64,000 bases of DNA from Zygnema cylindricum (GCA_037447655.1 JBBHKE010003486.1:153634-217633), one strand, 5' to 3'; counted from the first letter of the stretch, positions 43,156 through 52,825 are shown. Made by a program: numbers and translations. The notes: a model not told the origin generated them from the letters alone.

Positions 43156-44913
43156 CTCCATAGGTCCTTAGTATGAGCAACTCACACAAAGCCTGTAGGA
43201 TAACCTTGACCCCTACTTGTTTCAACAAGAATAACTACCACTGTGGTGGACAAAAACTCCGATCAACTTCACCTCTGTGAGGAAAAGACTCCCCTCAGTC
43301 GATAGCAAAAAGAATCTCTGAATTTACTCCCTTGAGCAATAAATTATGAAGTGTCAAAGTTGACATTTTGTACAGAAACACTTTGAGAGAGAGGAGGCTA
43401 CCAACCATTTTTTATAATTCCTATACTCCTCTCTAAACCTATATTACTAGAGTATGACATTAATCAAAGTACAGTAATGTACAGAAAGGTACATGTTGAA
43501 ATGAATGTATTTTCTAGGTCTGAATAAAGGAAAAATAATAACAAGAAGTTAGCAGAGGCAGCATGCTCCTTACTCCAATCTCCTGTACCTATACTTGGTG
43601 TAGTCACCGAGAGCTGTCACGCACCCATGGCTGCCTTAGAAGACAAGCAGAAGATAGAGCTCTTGCAAAACATACATTGCCAAGAGCAAGATTTGATCTT
43701 ATGACCTCCGGATGACAAGCGTACTCAATAGCTGTCCTCCTTATCCAGAGGTCTACTTGAATGATAACATGATCGTATTTGGTAAGTATTTATAAAGTGA
43801 AGCGGCGACACATTTCATCGAAATGAAACATTGAAATGTACAGTACCGCACGAAATACTGTACCGCACGAAATGAGCGAAACGAAATCAAATGCCATTTC
43901 GCGATCAACGGTTCACAAAGTAAGATGCATTTTCAACGGTCAAACGGGATGACGGCCGTATAAATTCAACGGTCAACACGAAACAATGATCGTTGAATTT
44001 CAACGGTCAACATTATTTGATAAGCCATCAGATCGAACAACCGACATTGATCGCCGAATTACAAACAGACGGCACGTGTGAGTGCCTGCATGCCGGAAAG
44101 GTTTTTCTATAATCACTTCGCCAAAGTGGAGGAAGATGACACGTGGCACCATCCTATAGGATGTTGAAGAATAATAAGCCAGAATGGAGACAACTTATTT
44201 GCCATGTGGCACACCAAGAGTGGTGTCGAATATTTCCGTACATAAAGTACGGCGGCTACCGTACTTTGTATGTTAATTATGTAGTGTATGGTAATTTGAT
44301 TGGTCAAGAAGGGCTATGAGTAGGTTCTTACGACTAAGACATTTTTGAAAGCCCTCTCTCCCAGAGGCCATCTAAACAACCATAACTTAATGCTCAGGGA
44401 ACAAATTGAGAGATGTTTTTTGCTGCGGACTCAGGGGATTCCTGGCTACCCAAAGGTGTAGTCGGTCATAGTTTTTGCCTGCCATGGTGGTTTTATTTCT
44501 AAAGAAAAGTCAAAGTGGGGGAATGTGTCTATATACTCATATTCTAACTTTGCATCCTGTGGGGGAACTGAGCACACAGAAAGTCTTCTTTCACGGGGGG
44601 TGAAGTTGTATTGGGGTTCTGACCGTCAAGGTATTAGTCATTTAGGTTTGTATCAACTTAGAGTCGGCACTATCTAGATAAGCTTCTTTGGATCTGCGAA
44701 TTTTGTGGGGGGAATGGAACCCATAGAATTTCATTACAGGTGTGTGGGTACTTTTTGTACAGACATCATACGCCATGACCAAAATGTAGACGCCTGCCAT
44801 ATTCGGGTTTGTTCTCATATTTCTGGAGGTGCCGCAAGCCAATGAGGTGGTGCCACGTGTCACTTGACGTGGCTTTGACCAAAACAGCCAAAACATCGAT
44901 TCCGTGATCTCGT
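43156..44913 (-). repeat. A4 5' LTR remainder, split by solo LTR H
   Basis: The A4 LTR continues at 43161-43493 (CCTTAGTATGAGC ... GTAATGTACAGAAAGGTACA) and, after solo LTR H, at 44739-44913 (GTGTGGGTACTTTTTGTAC ... GTGATCTCG). These parts match 22161-22470 of the A4 3' LTR. The outer end is cut by element I at 44914. Confidence 0.78.
43494..44733 (+). mobile_element. Solo LTR H, near-perfect TSD
   Basis: 1240 bp, TGTTGAAATGAATGTATTTTC to CATAGAATTTCA, flanked by GTACA (43489-43493) and TTACA (44734-44738). Hairpin region with loop TATACTTGGTGTAGTCACC near 43590, CCATGGCTGCC near 43626, and antisense tRNA-like cassette 43683-43765 (TGGATAAGGAGGACAGC, AAGATCAAATCTTGC). No internal coding sequence remains. 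Confidence 0.88.
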
Positions 44914-45530
44914 TGTTGAATTAATGTATTTTGTATTCTATCTCTTTAGTTAGAGTATGTTCATTCTACAATTCTCATACTTGTCGTAGTCAGTGAGAAC
45001 TTGCAAGCAGCTATGGTTGCCTCACGCAAATAAGAAAACATGCAAAAGACACAGCCCCTGCAAAAGATAGACTGTTAAGAACTAGATTTGATCCTGTGAC
45101 CTCCCGGATAACTGCCATACAAATTGTCGTCCGCTTTATTCGGTAGGTTTTGCTGAAGCGTCACGTATATAGGATGTGATAATTATATAAACACTAACGC
45201 ATCGTCACATTCCATTTAACTGCTTACGGGACAAAATAAACATGAAACATACAAGAGCGCAAAAAATACTGGACCACACGAAAAAAATGAAACGACATTT
45301 AATATCAATGGACGAAATCAAATGTCGTTCGTGATCGACGGCTCGGAGAGGAGCCGAAAATCCGGAATAGACATTTGGCGGTTTGCAAGCCAATGTCGCG
45401 GACGACCGGTGGCGAAGTATGATTGTACAACGGATATTACGAGGGGGGCAACTACGGCTGAAGAACTAACACGCATCAGCGGAGCGGCCATGCCGTACTA
45501 TGGCAGTATAAGAAGTTCAGAGGTACCTTT
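44914..45530 (+). repeat. Element I 5' LTR, outer part
   Basis: Starts TGTTGAATTAATG. The hairpin here is compact: TTCTC, loop ATACTTGTCGTAGTCAGT, GAGAA (44970-44999), a stem unlike that of A2 around the same loop. Antisense tRNA-like cassette at about 45055-45140 on the minus strand (ATCAAATCTAGTT, TTTT), with a less clear A box. It resumes at 49898 after B3. Confidence 0.8.
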
Positions 45531-46705
45531 TGAAACTCTGAGACCTCCATTGGCCCTCAGAGTATGCAGATCCAAAAGAAGCAAATCTAGATAGTGCCGA
45601 CTCCAACTTGATATAAATCCAAATGACTGACCCCTTGACAGTCAAAACCCCAATATAGATTCACCCCTGTGAAATAACACTTTCTGTGTGCTCAGTTCCA
45701 CCACAGAATGCAAAGTTAGAATATGAGATTTGGACACATTCACCCACTTTGACTTTCCCTTAGAAATACAACCACCTTGGCAAACAAAAACTCTGACCGA
45801 CTACACCCCTGTGTAGCCTGGACTCCCCTGAGTCCGCAGCAAAAAGAATCACTGTAAATGGTCAAGTAAATTCATAGTTATGGCTGCCCAAAGTTTGCCA
45901 TTTATGGAGGGTGCTCTCCGGGAGAGGCGACTAGCTACTCAAAATTTTCTAAGTCCTATTCCCTCTCTAAAACTCTATCTACTGAAGTACGGCACCAATC
46001 AAATTACTGTGTCGTACAGAAAAGTACAGGTGCCGGTGTACTTTCTGTACGGCCATTGTACGACATGGCGAAAATGTCGACACGCGTCAAATCAGGATTA
46101 GTTCCTGTAATCTCCGGAATCCCCGTAATCCAATGTTATCATGCCACGTGTCATCTGACGTGTCAAATACCGTAAAACGCCAAAAGTACCTTTTCCGTGA
46201 TCGCGGCGCCTATAGCAGCCGTCTGATCAAAACCGGCTATAATCCTAGCCGTTGAAATTCGACGCGCGGTATTTGTTTCGCTATCGAAACAAATGCGCGA
46301 TATCCGTTCTGTCCGCGTACCGTACTACGCACTAATTCAAACTGTATCTATGCACTAAGTATCTATTCGCCGTTAAACGAATTAATCTACATGTAACGAT
46401 TTATATATTTACCAAATCTAATATATCGTAATGTGTCTCCTAGCCTAACGGCCAGAGCTAACGGCTACTTCAAATTGGCGGACGGCAGGTATCAAGATCA
46501 ATTCCTGGTTCCGGCAATTAACTTTTAGCAAATATATCTAATCCACCCCATGTCTTCTTCTAATGAGCTTTAGGCAGCCATGGCTCTAGCTCCCTATCAA
46601 GCCTTCACTGACTACAACAAGTGTGGGGGCTTGGAGAAGGGAGTTAGGGACAGACTGCGTTTGCTCTTTTTCTATAAAGATCTAGAAAATACTCAAATAT
46701 CAACA
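45531..46705 (-). repeat. B3 3' LTR
   Basis: 1175 bp. In element sense TGTTGATATTTGAGTATTTTC to GTCTCAGAGTTTCA. Long palindrome at 46265-46303 (ATTTGTTTCG, 4-base spacer, CGAAACAAAT, flanked by GCGCGG and GCGCGA). GTAC palindrome at about 46013-46050. tRNA-like cassette at 46445-46530. GCCATGGC near 46577. Confidence 0.92.
46445..46530 (+). other. Antisense tRNA-like cassette, B3 3' LTR
   Basis: Plus strand, opposite to B3. A-box-like CGGCCAGAGCTAACGGC, B-box-like AGATCAATTCCTGG, TTTT about 20 bases after. The 5' LTR copy near 49633-49715 has GGATCAATTCCTGG, a better T-stem. Confidence 0.6.
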
Positions 46706-46719
46706 CTCCCGTTATTTTC
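46706..46719 (-). other. Polypurine tract of B3 (one change)
   Basis: In element sense GAAAATAACGGGAG, one base away from the GAAAATAAGGGGAG of the other elements, next to the 3' LTR. Confidence 0.82.
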
Positions 46720-46769
46720 TAGTCTACTTTTTTCAACTCTTACAAACAAATAAAAAAACACTCCTTCCC

Positions 46770-48737
46770 CTATTTTATTTTTTTCTTTTTTTTTCCTTTT
46801 CCTTTTTCTTTTCCTTTATAAAACTTAAGAAAAATACTCTTGTATTTAAAACAATGCATTAGATGAACTGAAATAATAATTGCATCACACATTTCATTTA
46901 GCACCTTACTTATCACAAATCTGATCAAAGATTTTATCCACCTCCTCCCCTTTTCATCCAACCAGAATCTACTTTCCCCTTTGCATTTCCAACAGTCAGC
47001 CCCATCCCCAACCTGCAACACATACCCGGATGATAACCCTTTTACAGGCACATCTTCACAAGCGACATCACACCAAGTAGTGATGTCAAATCCATCCACC
47101 CCCAAATATTCCCAAAAAACACTAGTCCCCACTAAGCTCCTCATAAGATCTACATCTTCCGTACTCATATTTTTATCCATGATAATTACCCCATTTTCTG
47201 AACTTCCCTCACTCTCTCCCATGGAATTCTTTCCACTATCACTTTCTAATTTAATTCCCAATAAATATTTCTTCTCCCCTAAACCTTTAATCAAATATTT
47301 CTCTTCTCCCCTATCCTTTAAAACCTCTTCGAGTTTCACTTCTCCCCTTTCCTCGGAATCCGTTGAAGTCTCCGTTTCCGACCAGTTTTCTGTTTCCCTA
47401 TTATTTATAAAATTATCCTGATTAATTTTATTTTTCCCGTTTTCACTTATCGATCGTATAACTGACTTTCTCATTTCTAAGTCATACACTCTACACTCCT
47501 CAACATCCGCAAGTACCTCCTCTCTCTTTACTTCCCTTATACCTCCAAAAGCACACTGTTGCCTTCGTGCAATTACTATGTGCTTTTCTCTCTTCCCCAT
47601 ACTACTAATCTGGAGAAGCTCTAAAATATCTTCATCCTCTTTCTCCTCTTCCCCTTCTTCCTCCTCATCCACATTCCAACTTCTAAGTTTTTCCAAACAA
47701 GGGCATTCCTCCATACAATGACCCGGTTCCCTACAAAAGAAGCAAACCCCTTTTTTCAAAGCTCCCCTTTCTTTTTTTCTTCCTCTCTTTCCACCAAAGT
47801 TCCGATAAGGTTTACCTTTGTCTTTCTTTCTCTCATCACGCTTCCGCTCGTCACCACCGTTCCTCTCATCACGCTTCCGCTCGTCACCGCCGTTCCTCTC
47901 ATCACGCTTCTGCCAATCACCACCAGCTGAAAATGCATTGACCCTGTCCCTTCCCCTACAAAGCTCCAAAGTGCTTTCCCTCACAAGAATTATCCCCATG
48001 GTAAAGCTCCAAGTCCATGAGGAGCCATCCATTGCCTGCATACGACAAATTATGTTTTCGTACTCATCTGGGAGTTTCATAATTAGTGTATTAATCTTAC
48101 TCTCCTCAGATTCTACATATCCCGCACTAGTAAGGTCAACATATAACGCAGCAATATCATTGCAAAACTCTATCATGCTACCGCCTTTATAAACGTAGGC
48201 ATCTATTTCCTGTTTTACTAATTGCTGCCTCTGAATAGTCTCACTCTTATAAATCTGAGTTAGTGCTTCCCATATCTCTGAAGACTTGGTTAGAGTTAAA
48301 AGAGTGATAGCTATCGACTTAGACACATATCTAAGTATGAGATGTTTTGCTATAGTGTTTTTGTATTCCCATATTTTCCTGTCATTTTCTTCAGTTATAA
48401 TCCCTACATGTGGTGCCATAGCTGAGAGCCTAGCTCCTCTCACCATAGGTGTCCCTTTTTCCCTCTCCCCTATTTCCCCATCCACGGAAAGGTTTTTTCC
48501 TTCACCTTCCGTTGCATCTGAACTCCGGATGATATTCTGGCCAGTCTCAAATGATTCTCCGTAGTAAGCTCCTCCAAAGCCAGGTGGCGGACATCTCACT
48601 TGTCCCGCAACAATTCCCCATAAGTGCTTCTCGAAAAGCAATCCCTCCATTGTAAACGCCCAATACGTGAAGCCTGTTCCATCAAACATAGGCACCCTAG
48701 ATGGTGGGCCCATAACGTGAAACTCTGAGACCTCCAT
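46770..48737 (-). CDS. gag: B3 gag with zinc knuckle and in-frame pol-relic tail, 655 aa
   Basis: Uninterrupted frame. ATG 48737 is in the LTR (MEVSEFHV); ATG 48713 in the primer site gives 647 residues starting MGPPSRVPMFDGT. Order: capsid (to about residue 260), three basic 10-residue repeats (RKRDERNGGDE, 266-302), zinc knuckle CFFCREPGHCMEEC (about 333-346), acidic EEEEGEEEKEDED, CAFGGIREVK at the point where protease should start, VYDLEM (as in the integrase end), GLGEKKYLLGIKLESDSGK (as RT DMGEAKYILGIQVER), FDITTWCDVACED (as RNase H DITTWSDANYGD) and CDAIIISVHLMHCFKYKSIF (as CDNQAAIAI...HHFKAKH). DSG, the integrase DDE and YVDD are absent. It ends in a lysine-rich tail. Gag could form or join particles; an enzymatic role is unlikely. 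Confidence 0.92.
   Translation of the reverse strand: MEVSEFHVMGPPSRVPMFDGTGFTYWAFTMEGLLFEKHLWGIVAGQVRCPPPGFGGAYYGESFETGQNIIRSSDATEGEGKNLSVDGEIGEREKGTPMVRGARLSAMAPHVGIITEENDRKIWEYKNTIAKHLILRYVSKSIAITLLTLTKSSEIWEALTQIYKSETIQRQQLVKQEIDAYVYKGGSMIEFCNDIAALYVDLTSAGYVESEESKINTLIMKLPDEYENIICRMQAMDGSSWTWSFTMGIILVRESTLELCRGRDRVNAFSAGGDWQKRDERNGGDERKRDERNGGDERKRDERKKDKGKPYRNFGGKRGRKKERGALKKGVCFFCREPGHCMEECPCLEKLRSWNVDEEEEGEEEKEDEDILELLQISSMGKREKHIVIARRQQCAFGGIREVKREEVLADVEECRVYDLEMRKSVIRSISENGKNKINQDNFINNRETENWSETETSTDSEERGEVKLEEVLKDRGEEKYLIKGLGEKKYLLGIKLESDSGKNSMGESEGSSENGVIIMDKNMSTEDVDLMRSLVGTSVFWEYLGVDGFDITTWCDVACEDVPVKGLSSGYVLQVGDGADCWKCKGESRFWLDEKGRRWIKSLIRFVISKVLNEMCDAIIISVHLMHCFKYKSIFLKFYKGKEKGKGKKKKKIK
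48703..48717 (-). other. Half-tRNA primer binding site of B3 (one change)
   Basis: In element sense CGTTATGGGCCCACC, with the first base changed. It contains the gag ATG (48713). Confidence 0.85.
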
Positions 48738-49892
48738 TGGCCCTCAGAGTATGCAGATCCAAACGAAGCAAATCTAGATAGTGCCGACTCCAACTTGATA
48801 TAAACCTAAATGACTGACCCCTTGACAGTCAAAACCCCAATATAGATTCACCCCTGTGAAATAACACTTTCTGTGTGCTCAGTTCCACCACAGAATGCAA
48901 AGTTAGAATATGAGATTTGGACACATTCACCCACTTTGACTTTCCCTTAGAAATACAGCCACCCTAGCAGACAAAAACTCTGACCGACTACACCTCTGTG
49001 TAGCCTGGACTCCCGTGAGTACGCGGCAAAAAGAATCACTGTAAATGGTCAAGTAAATTCATAGTTATGGCTGCCCAAAGTTTGCCATTTATGCAGGGTG
49101 CTCTCCGGGAGAGGCGACTAGCTACTCAAAATTTTCTAAGTCCTATTCCCTCTCTAAAACTCTATCTACTGAAGTACGGCACCAATCAAATTAGTGTGTC
49201 GTACAGAAAAGTACAGGTGCCGGTGTACTTTCTGTACGGCCATTGTACGACATGGCGAAAATGTCGACACGTGTCAAATCAGGATTAGTTCCTGTAATCT
49301 CCGGAATCCCCGTAATCCAATGTTATCATGCCACGTGTCATCTGACGTGTCAAATACCGTAAAACGCCAAAAGCACCTTTTCCGTGATCGCGGCGCCTAT
49401 AGCAGCCGTCTGATCAAAACCGGCTATAATCCTAGCCGTTGAAATTCGACGCGCGGTATTTGTTTCGCTATCGAAACAAATGCGCGATATCCGTTCTGTC
49501 CGCGTACCGTACTACGCACTAATTCAAACTGTATCTATGCACTAAGTATCTATTCGCCGTTAAACGAATTAATCTACATGTAACGATTTATATATTTACC
49601 GAATCTAATATATCGTAATGTATCTCCTAGCCTAACGGTCAGAGCTAACGACAACTTCAAATTGGCGGACGGCAGGTATCAGGATCAATTCCTGGTTTCG
49701 GCAATTAACTTTTAGCAAATATATCTAATCCACCCCATGTCTTCTTCTAATGAGCTTTAGGCAGCCATGGCTCTAGCTCCCTATCAAGCCTTCAGTGACT
49801 ACAACAAGTGTGGGGGCTTGGAGAAGGGAGTTAGGGACAGACTGCCTTTGCTCTTTTTCTATAAAGATCTAGAAAATACTCAAATATCAACA
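48718..49892 (-). repeat. B3 5' LTR
   Basis: 1175 bp, pair of 45531-46705. Hairpin loop region near 49790-49812 (CACTTGTTGTAGTCACTGA in element sense), GCCATGGC near 49763. The first 19 bases of the gag frame lie in its inner end. Confidence 0.92.
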
Positions 49893-49897
49893 CCTTT

Positions 49898-50245
49898 ACC
49901 TTCTTGTACCTTACAATCTTTTGATTAGCTAGGTACACTAGTACTAGGTTCAAAAAAGGAGCTTAAGACTTAGAAAATTTTTGGTAGCCGCCTCTCTCCC
50001 AGAGTGCATCTGTATTTATAGGCCATCTTTGGCTAGCCATGACTTAATGCTCAAGGGAGCAATTTTAGTGATTTTTTTTGCTGCAGACTCAAAAGAGTCC
50101 ATGCCACACAGGGGAGTAGTTGGTAAGAGTTTTTTGCGTGTCAAGGTGGCACTTATTCATTGCTAAAGTCAAAAGTGCAAATTTTATCATAGAGGCTTCA
50201 TTTAAATTGGACATTTTGTGGACCAATGGAGGTCACAAAATTACA
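49898..50245 (+). repeat. Element I 5' LTR, inner part
   Basis: Continues 44914-45530 after B3: ATTAGC box, GACTTAGAAAATTTT, CCTCTCTCCCAGAG, TGTATTTATAGG (TATA-like), U5 hairpins, ending CACAAAATTACA directly before the primer site. Confidence 0.82.
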
Positions 50246-50746
50246 GGTTATGGGCCCACCCTCTAGGGTGCCCATTTTCAATAGAACATGGTTCATATAC
50301 TAGGAAACCATGATGAGGGGTGCATTTTTTGACAAACGGCTATAAGGCATGCTGATTGGTCGTGTGCGTTGGCCAACTGCAAAATTGGGAGTTCCACTAG
50401 GATTTGGAGGATCTTGGACTCAAAGGAGTCCATACTACACAAGGGAGTAGTTGGTCAGAGTTTTTGCGTGTCAGGGTGGCACTTATTCATTGCTAAAGTC
50501 AAAAGTGCAAATATTAGCATCGAGGCTTCATATAAGCTGGACATTTTGTGGACCAATGGAGGTCACAAATTTACAGGTTATCGGCCCACCCTTTAGGGTG
50601 CCTATTTTTTATAGAACATGGTTCATATAATGGGAAACCATGATGAGGGGTGCATTGTTTGACAAACGGCTATGGGGCAATCTGAGTGGTCGTGTGCTTA
50701 GGCCAACTGCAAAATTAGGAGTTCCACTAGGATTTGGAGGATCTTG
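50086..50746 (+). repeat. 331-bp tandem duplication of U5, primer site and gag start
   Basis: Unit 1 (50086-50416) and unit 2 (50417-50746) run from GACTCAAA(A/G)GAGTCC in U5 through the primer site to GGATTTGGAGGATCTTG in gag. Primer site 1 is GGTTATGGGCCCACC (50246-50260). Primer site 2 is GGTTATCGGCCCACC (50576-50590), in which the ATG is lost. Units differ by several percent. Confidence 0.9.
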
Positions 50747-51044
50747 ATTCAGATAAGGATATGCGGAAACAGAGGTGGTAGAGGATTCCGCAGATGTGGT
50801 ATTGGAAGTTGGAGAAAACAGGTGGTAGAGGGTGTTGGAGAAAGCATCTTGTCGGACACATGAAAGGAGAAAGGGAAGGAGAAACTCACACTGATTGCTA
50901 CTGAATCGGTTTTGGTAGCAAATCTTCAAAAAACTGAGACAAATGATACTAAAATCTAGGATTTCAAAAACATCGTGGCGACTCATTTTATTCTCGAACG
51001 TCTCACTCAAACAGTTCTTACACCTCATATTCATCTGGACAGGG
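50250..51044 (+). pseudogene. gag: Element I gag N-terminus (duplicated, broken)
   Basis: MGPPSRVPIFNRTWFIY, then MMRGAFFDKRL appears twice because of the 331-bp duplication. After the second copy, similarity to gag continues in broken frames to DFKNIVATHFILERLTQTVLTPHIHLDRAD (about 50955-51049), which matches the capsid WDFNNMAAKHFILRHLTQGLACPHLQVERASD. It is then cut by solo LTR J and resumes at 57532. Confidence 0.78.
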
Positions 51045-51189
51045 CGGACTGTTAAAATTGGGTATTTTGTAGGTCTGATTTTTTTCTATGTGTTTGCTAG
51101 ATGGTCTTCAAAAGTCATCCATACTTGTCATAGTCACTAGAAGACATAGATAGCCATGGCTGTCGCCATAGTCAAAAAGAAAGATGAAT

Positions 51190-51272
51190 AAAATATTGGA
51201 CCTAACCGGATTCGAACTAAGGTATATCACTGTCAAGCCGTACGGAAAGTCGTGCCCCTTATCTCTTAGGTC
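51190..51272 (-). other. tRNA-like sequence with perfect 7-bp acceptor stem
   Basis: The minus strand of 51199-51272 is exactly 74 nt. Ends GACCTAA and TTAGGTC are fully complementary. A-box-like GAGATAAGGGGCACGAC and B box AGTTCGAATCCGG are at the right spacing, and TTTT follows within 10 bases (51190-51195). The T-stem pairs poorly (about 3 of 5, with wobbles) and the anticodon arm is unclear, so it is more likely a decayed tRNA-like element than a working tRNA gene. Confidence 0.6.
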
Positions 51273-51359
51273 TCATTGAAACGTTGAACTATTGTGGTCC
51301 GGTAAATATTTAACTAGTTACGATACACACTAAGATATAATAACATAAGGCATTCTACC

Positions 51360-51445
51360 AAAATACTGCGAATAGGCAGATTTGAACTAGGATTTGTAAC
51401 TGTTATATAGTCGTTCGTCTTATCCACTTAGGCGTTGACGAAACA
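51360..51445 (-). other. Second antisense tRNA-like cassette in solo LTR J
   Basis: Minus strand: AGTGGATAAGACGAACGAC (A-box-like), CCTAGTTCAAATCTGCC (B box), TTTT about 15 bases on. It lies about 100 bp from the first. Confidence 0.55.
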
Positions 51446-51642
51446 ATGTATTTACTGAGATCGAAACGTATTCAACCTTAGTCCTAATCTACATAACGAA
51501 TATATCAAAACGAAACGACATTTTATTTAACGGACGCGATTAAATGCGGTTTACAATTGTAACGGCTCACGGTGGAGCCGACGCAGCGGAGTGGACATTT
51601 GGCTGTTTACTAAACATATGTCGGCAGATGACACGTGGCGAG

Positions 51643-52810
51643 AGTTAAAATTTGGGTATTTTCTAGGTCTGGATTTATTTTATTTTGTCAAAAGGTCTGT
51701 CTAAGTCATCCATACTTGTCATAGTCACTATAAGACAAAGATAGCCATGGCAGCCTAAAATGCAAAGGAGACATGTAGGAGGGGAGCTGTCTTAATAACC
51801 AAGGAGACAGGATGAAGTGAAGTATGTCTAGGCGTTAACAAAAGGTGGCCAGAAGGCACAGGAATTGATCCTGGTATCTTCAGCCGAAGACTGTATAATT
51901 ATGGCCCCCAACATTAACCATTAGATGTAGAGGTGATCGATACATCGATATGGTTTGAATAATACATAAAATATAAATGCGCCGGGACATCCATTTAACA
52001 GCGAAACCAAACGAAACGTACATGGAATGGTACCGCACTAAATTAATACGGGGAGCACGAAACAAATGTCTAAGACATTTGTTTCAACGGACGAAATTAA
52101 AAGCGTGAAATATGATCCAATGGTTCACCAGACAGCCAGCTGTACGGATTGGCAATTTCGGCGGTTTTTTGACGCCGCCAATCCGGATGACACGTGGCAA
52201 CATCTTAGTTGTTCACGGAATCTCTAGATCGCACGATAACAAATTCAAATGTGACAGATGTCACTGTTTTGGCCATATAGTACAAATACCGTATTAAAAG
52301 TACTCCGGTACTTTAACTTTTTGTACGCTACAGTCATGTGATTGGTCTGTACTTTAGTACTAGGGGGTTTAGAGAGGGATTTAGGACTTGGAATAATTTT
52401 AGTAGGTAGCCACCTCTCTCCTAGAGAGCATCTATATAAATCGGCAAACTTTGTCATTTAATATCAATCAATTTACTTGACTTTTTTCAATTTTTTTTTT
52501 TGTTGCAAACTCAGGGGAGTCCAGGCTACACAACGGTGTAGTCGGTCAAAGTTATTGCCTACTAGGGTGGCTTCATTTCTAAGGGAAATTCAAAGTTGGT
52601 GAATGTGTCCAAATCTTATATTCTAACCTTGCATTATGTGGTGAAACTCAACACACTGAAAGTCTTATTTCACAGGGGTGAAGCTTTAATGGGGTTTTGA
52701 TTGTTAAGGGGTCAATCAATTGGGTTTATATCAACTTGGAGTCGGCACCACCTAGATTATTTTCTTTTGGATCTGCGATTTCTATTGGCAATGGAGCACA
52801 CAGAGTTTCA
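51643..52810 (+). repeat. B4 5' LTR
   Basis: Starts AGTTAAAATTTGGG (TG expected) and ends ACAGAGTTTCA. Hairpin loop CATACTTGTCATAGTCACT near 51707-51728. Antisense tRNA-like cassette 51850-51935 (CCAGG-ATCAATT-CCTG T-arm, TTTT). Near-perfect palindrome CGAAACAAATGTC/GACATTTGTTTC (52058-52085). CACGTGG (G-box-like) at 52191-52197. Confidence 0.88.
52433..52440 (+). promoter_or_regulatory. TATA box of B4 5' LTR
   Basis: TATATAAA 10-15 bases after the CCTCTCTCCTAGAGAG inverted repeat. ATTGG (52342-52346) and a GTAC block lie upstream. Transcription would start about 25-30 bases further on. Confidence 0.6.
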
Positions 52811-52825
52811 GGTTATGGGCCCACC
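52811..52825 (+). other. Half-tRNA primer binding site of B4
   Basis: GGTTATGGGCCCACC, perfect, abutting the LTR. Gag ATG at 52815. Confidence 0.88.

Larger units (their letters stand above)
22161..44913 (-). mobile_element. Element A4: minus-strand copia, split by four insertions
   Basis: Pieces in order: 3' LTR 22161-22942; RNase H and RT 22943-23332 and 24350-25712; linker, integrase, protease and gag 29864-32185; primer site 32186-32200; 5' LTR 32201-32219, 43161-43493 and 44739-44913. It is interrupted by solo LTR C (23333-24344), B1 (25724-29858), A3 with B2 (32220-43155), and solo LTR H (43494-44733). Element I cuts its outer 5' LTR at 44914. Each rejoined junction restores the expected sequence order. 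It is the oldest frame of the central nest. Confidence 0.85.
45531..49892 (-). mobile_element. B3: intact gag-only copia derivative, TSD CCTTT
   Basis: 4362 bp minus-strand element. Two 1175-bp LTRs (45531-46705 and 48718-49892), perfect target duplication CCTTT (45526-45530 and 49893-49897). LTRs differ by about 2% by eye. It has a primer site with one change (48703-48717) and a polypurine tract with one change (46706-46719). One uninterrupted coding frame fills the internal region. It has everything needed to be moved in trans, but no protease, integrase or RT. Confidence 0.94.

Noticed and set aside
51199-51272. A functional tRNA gene
   Set aside because: The acceptor stem is perfect, but the T-stem and anticodon arm pair poorly and it lies in a solo LTR. 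Recorded as tRNA-like only.
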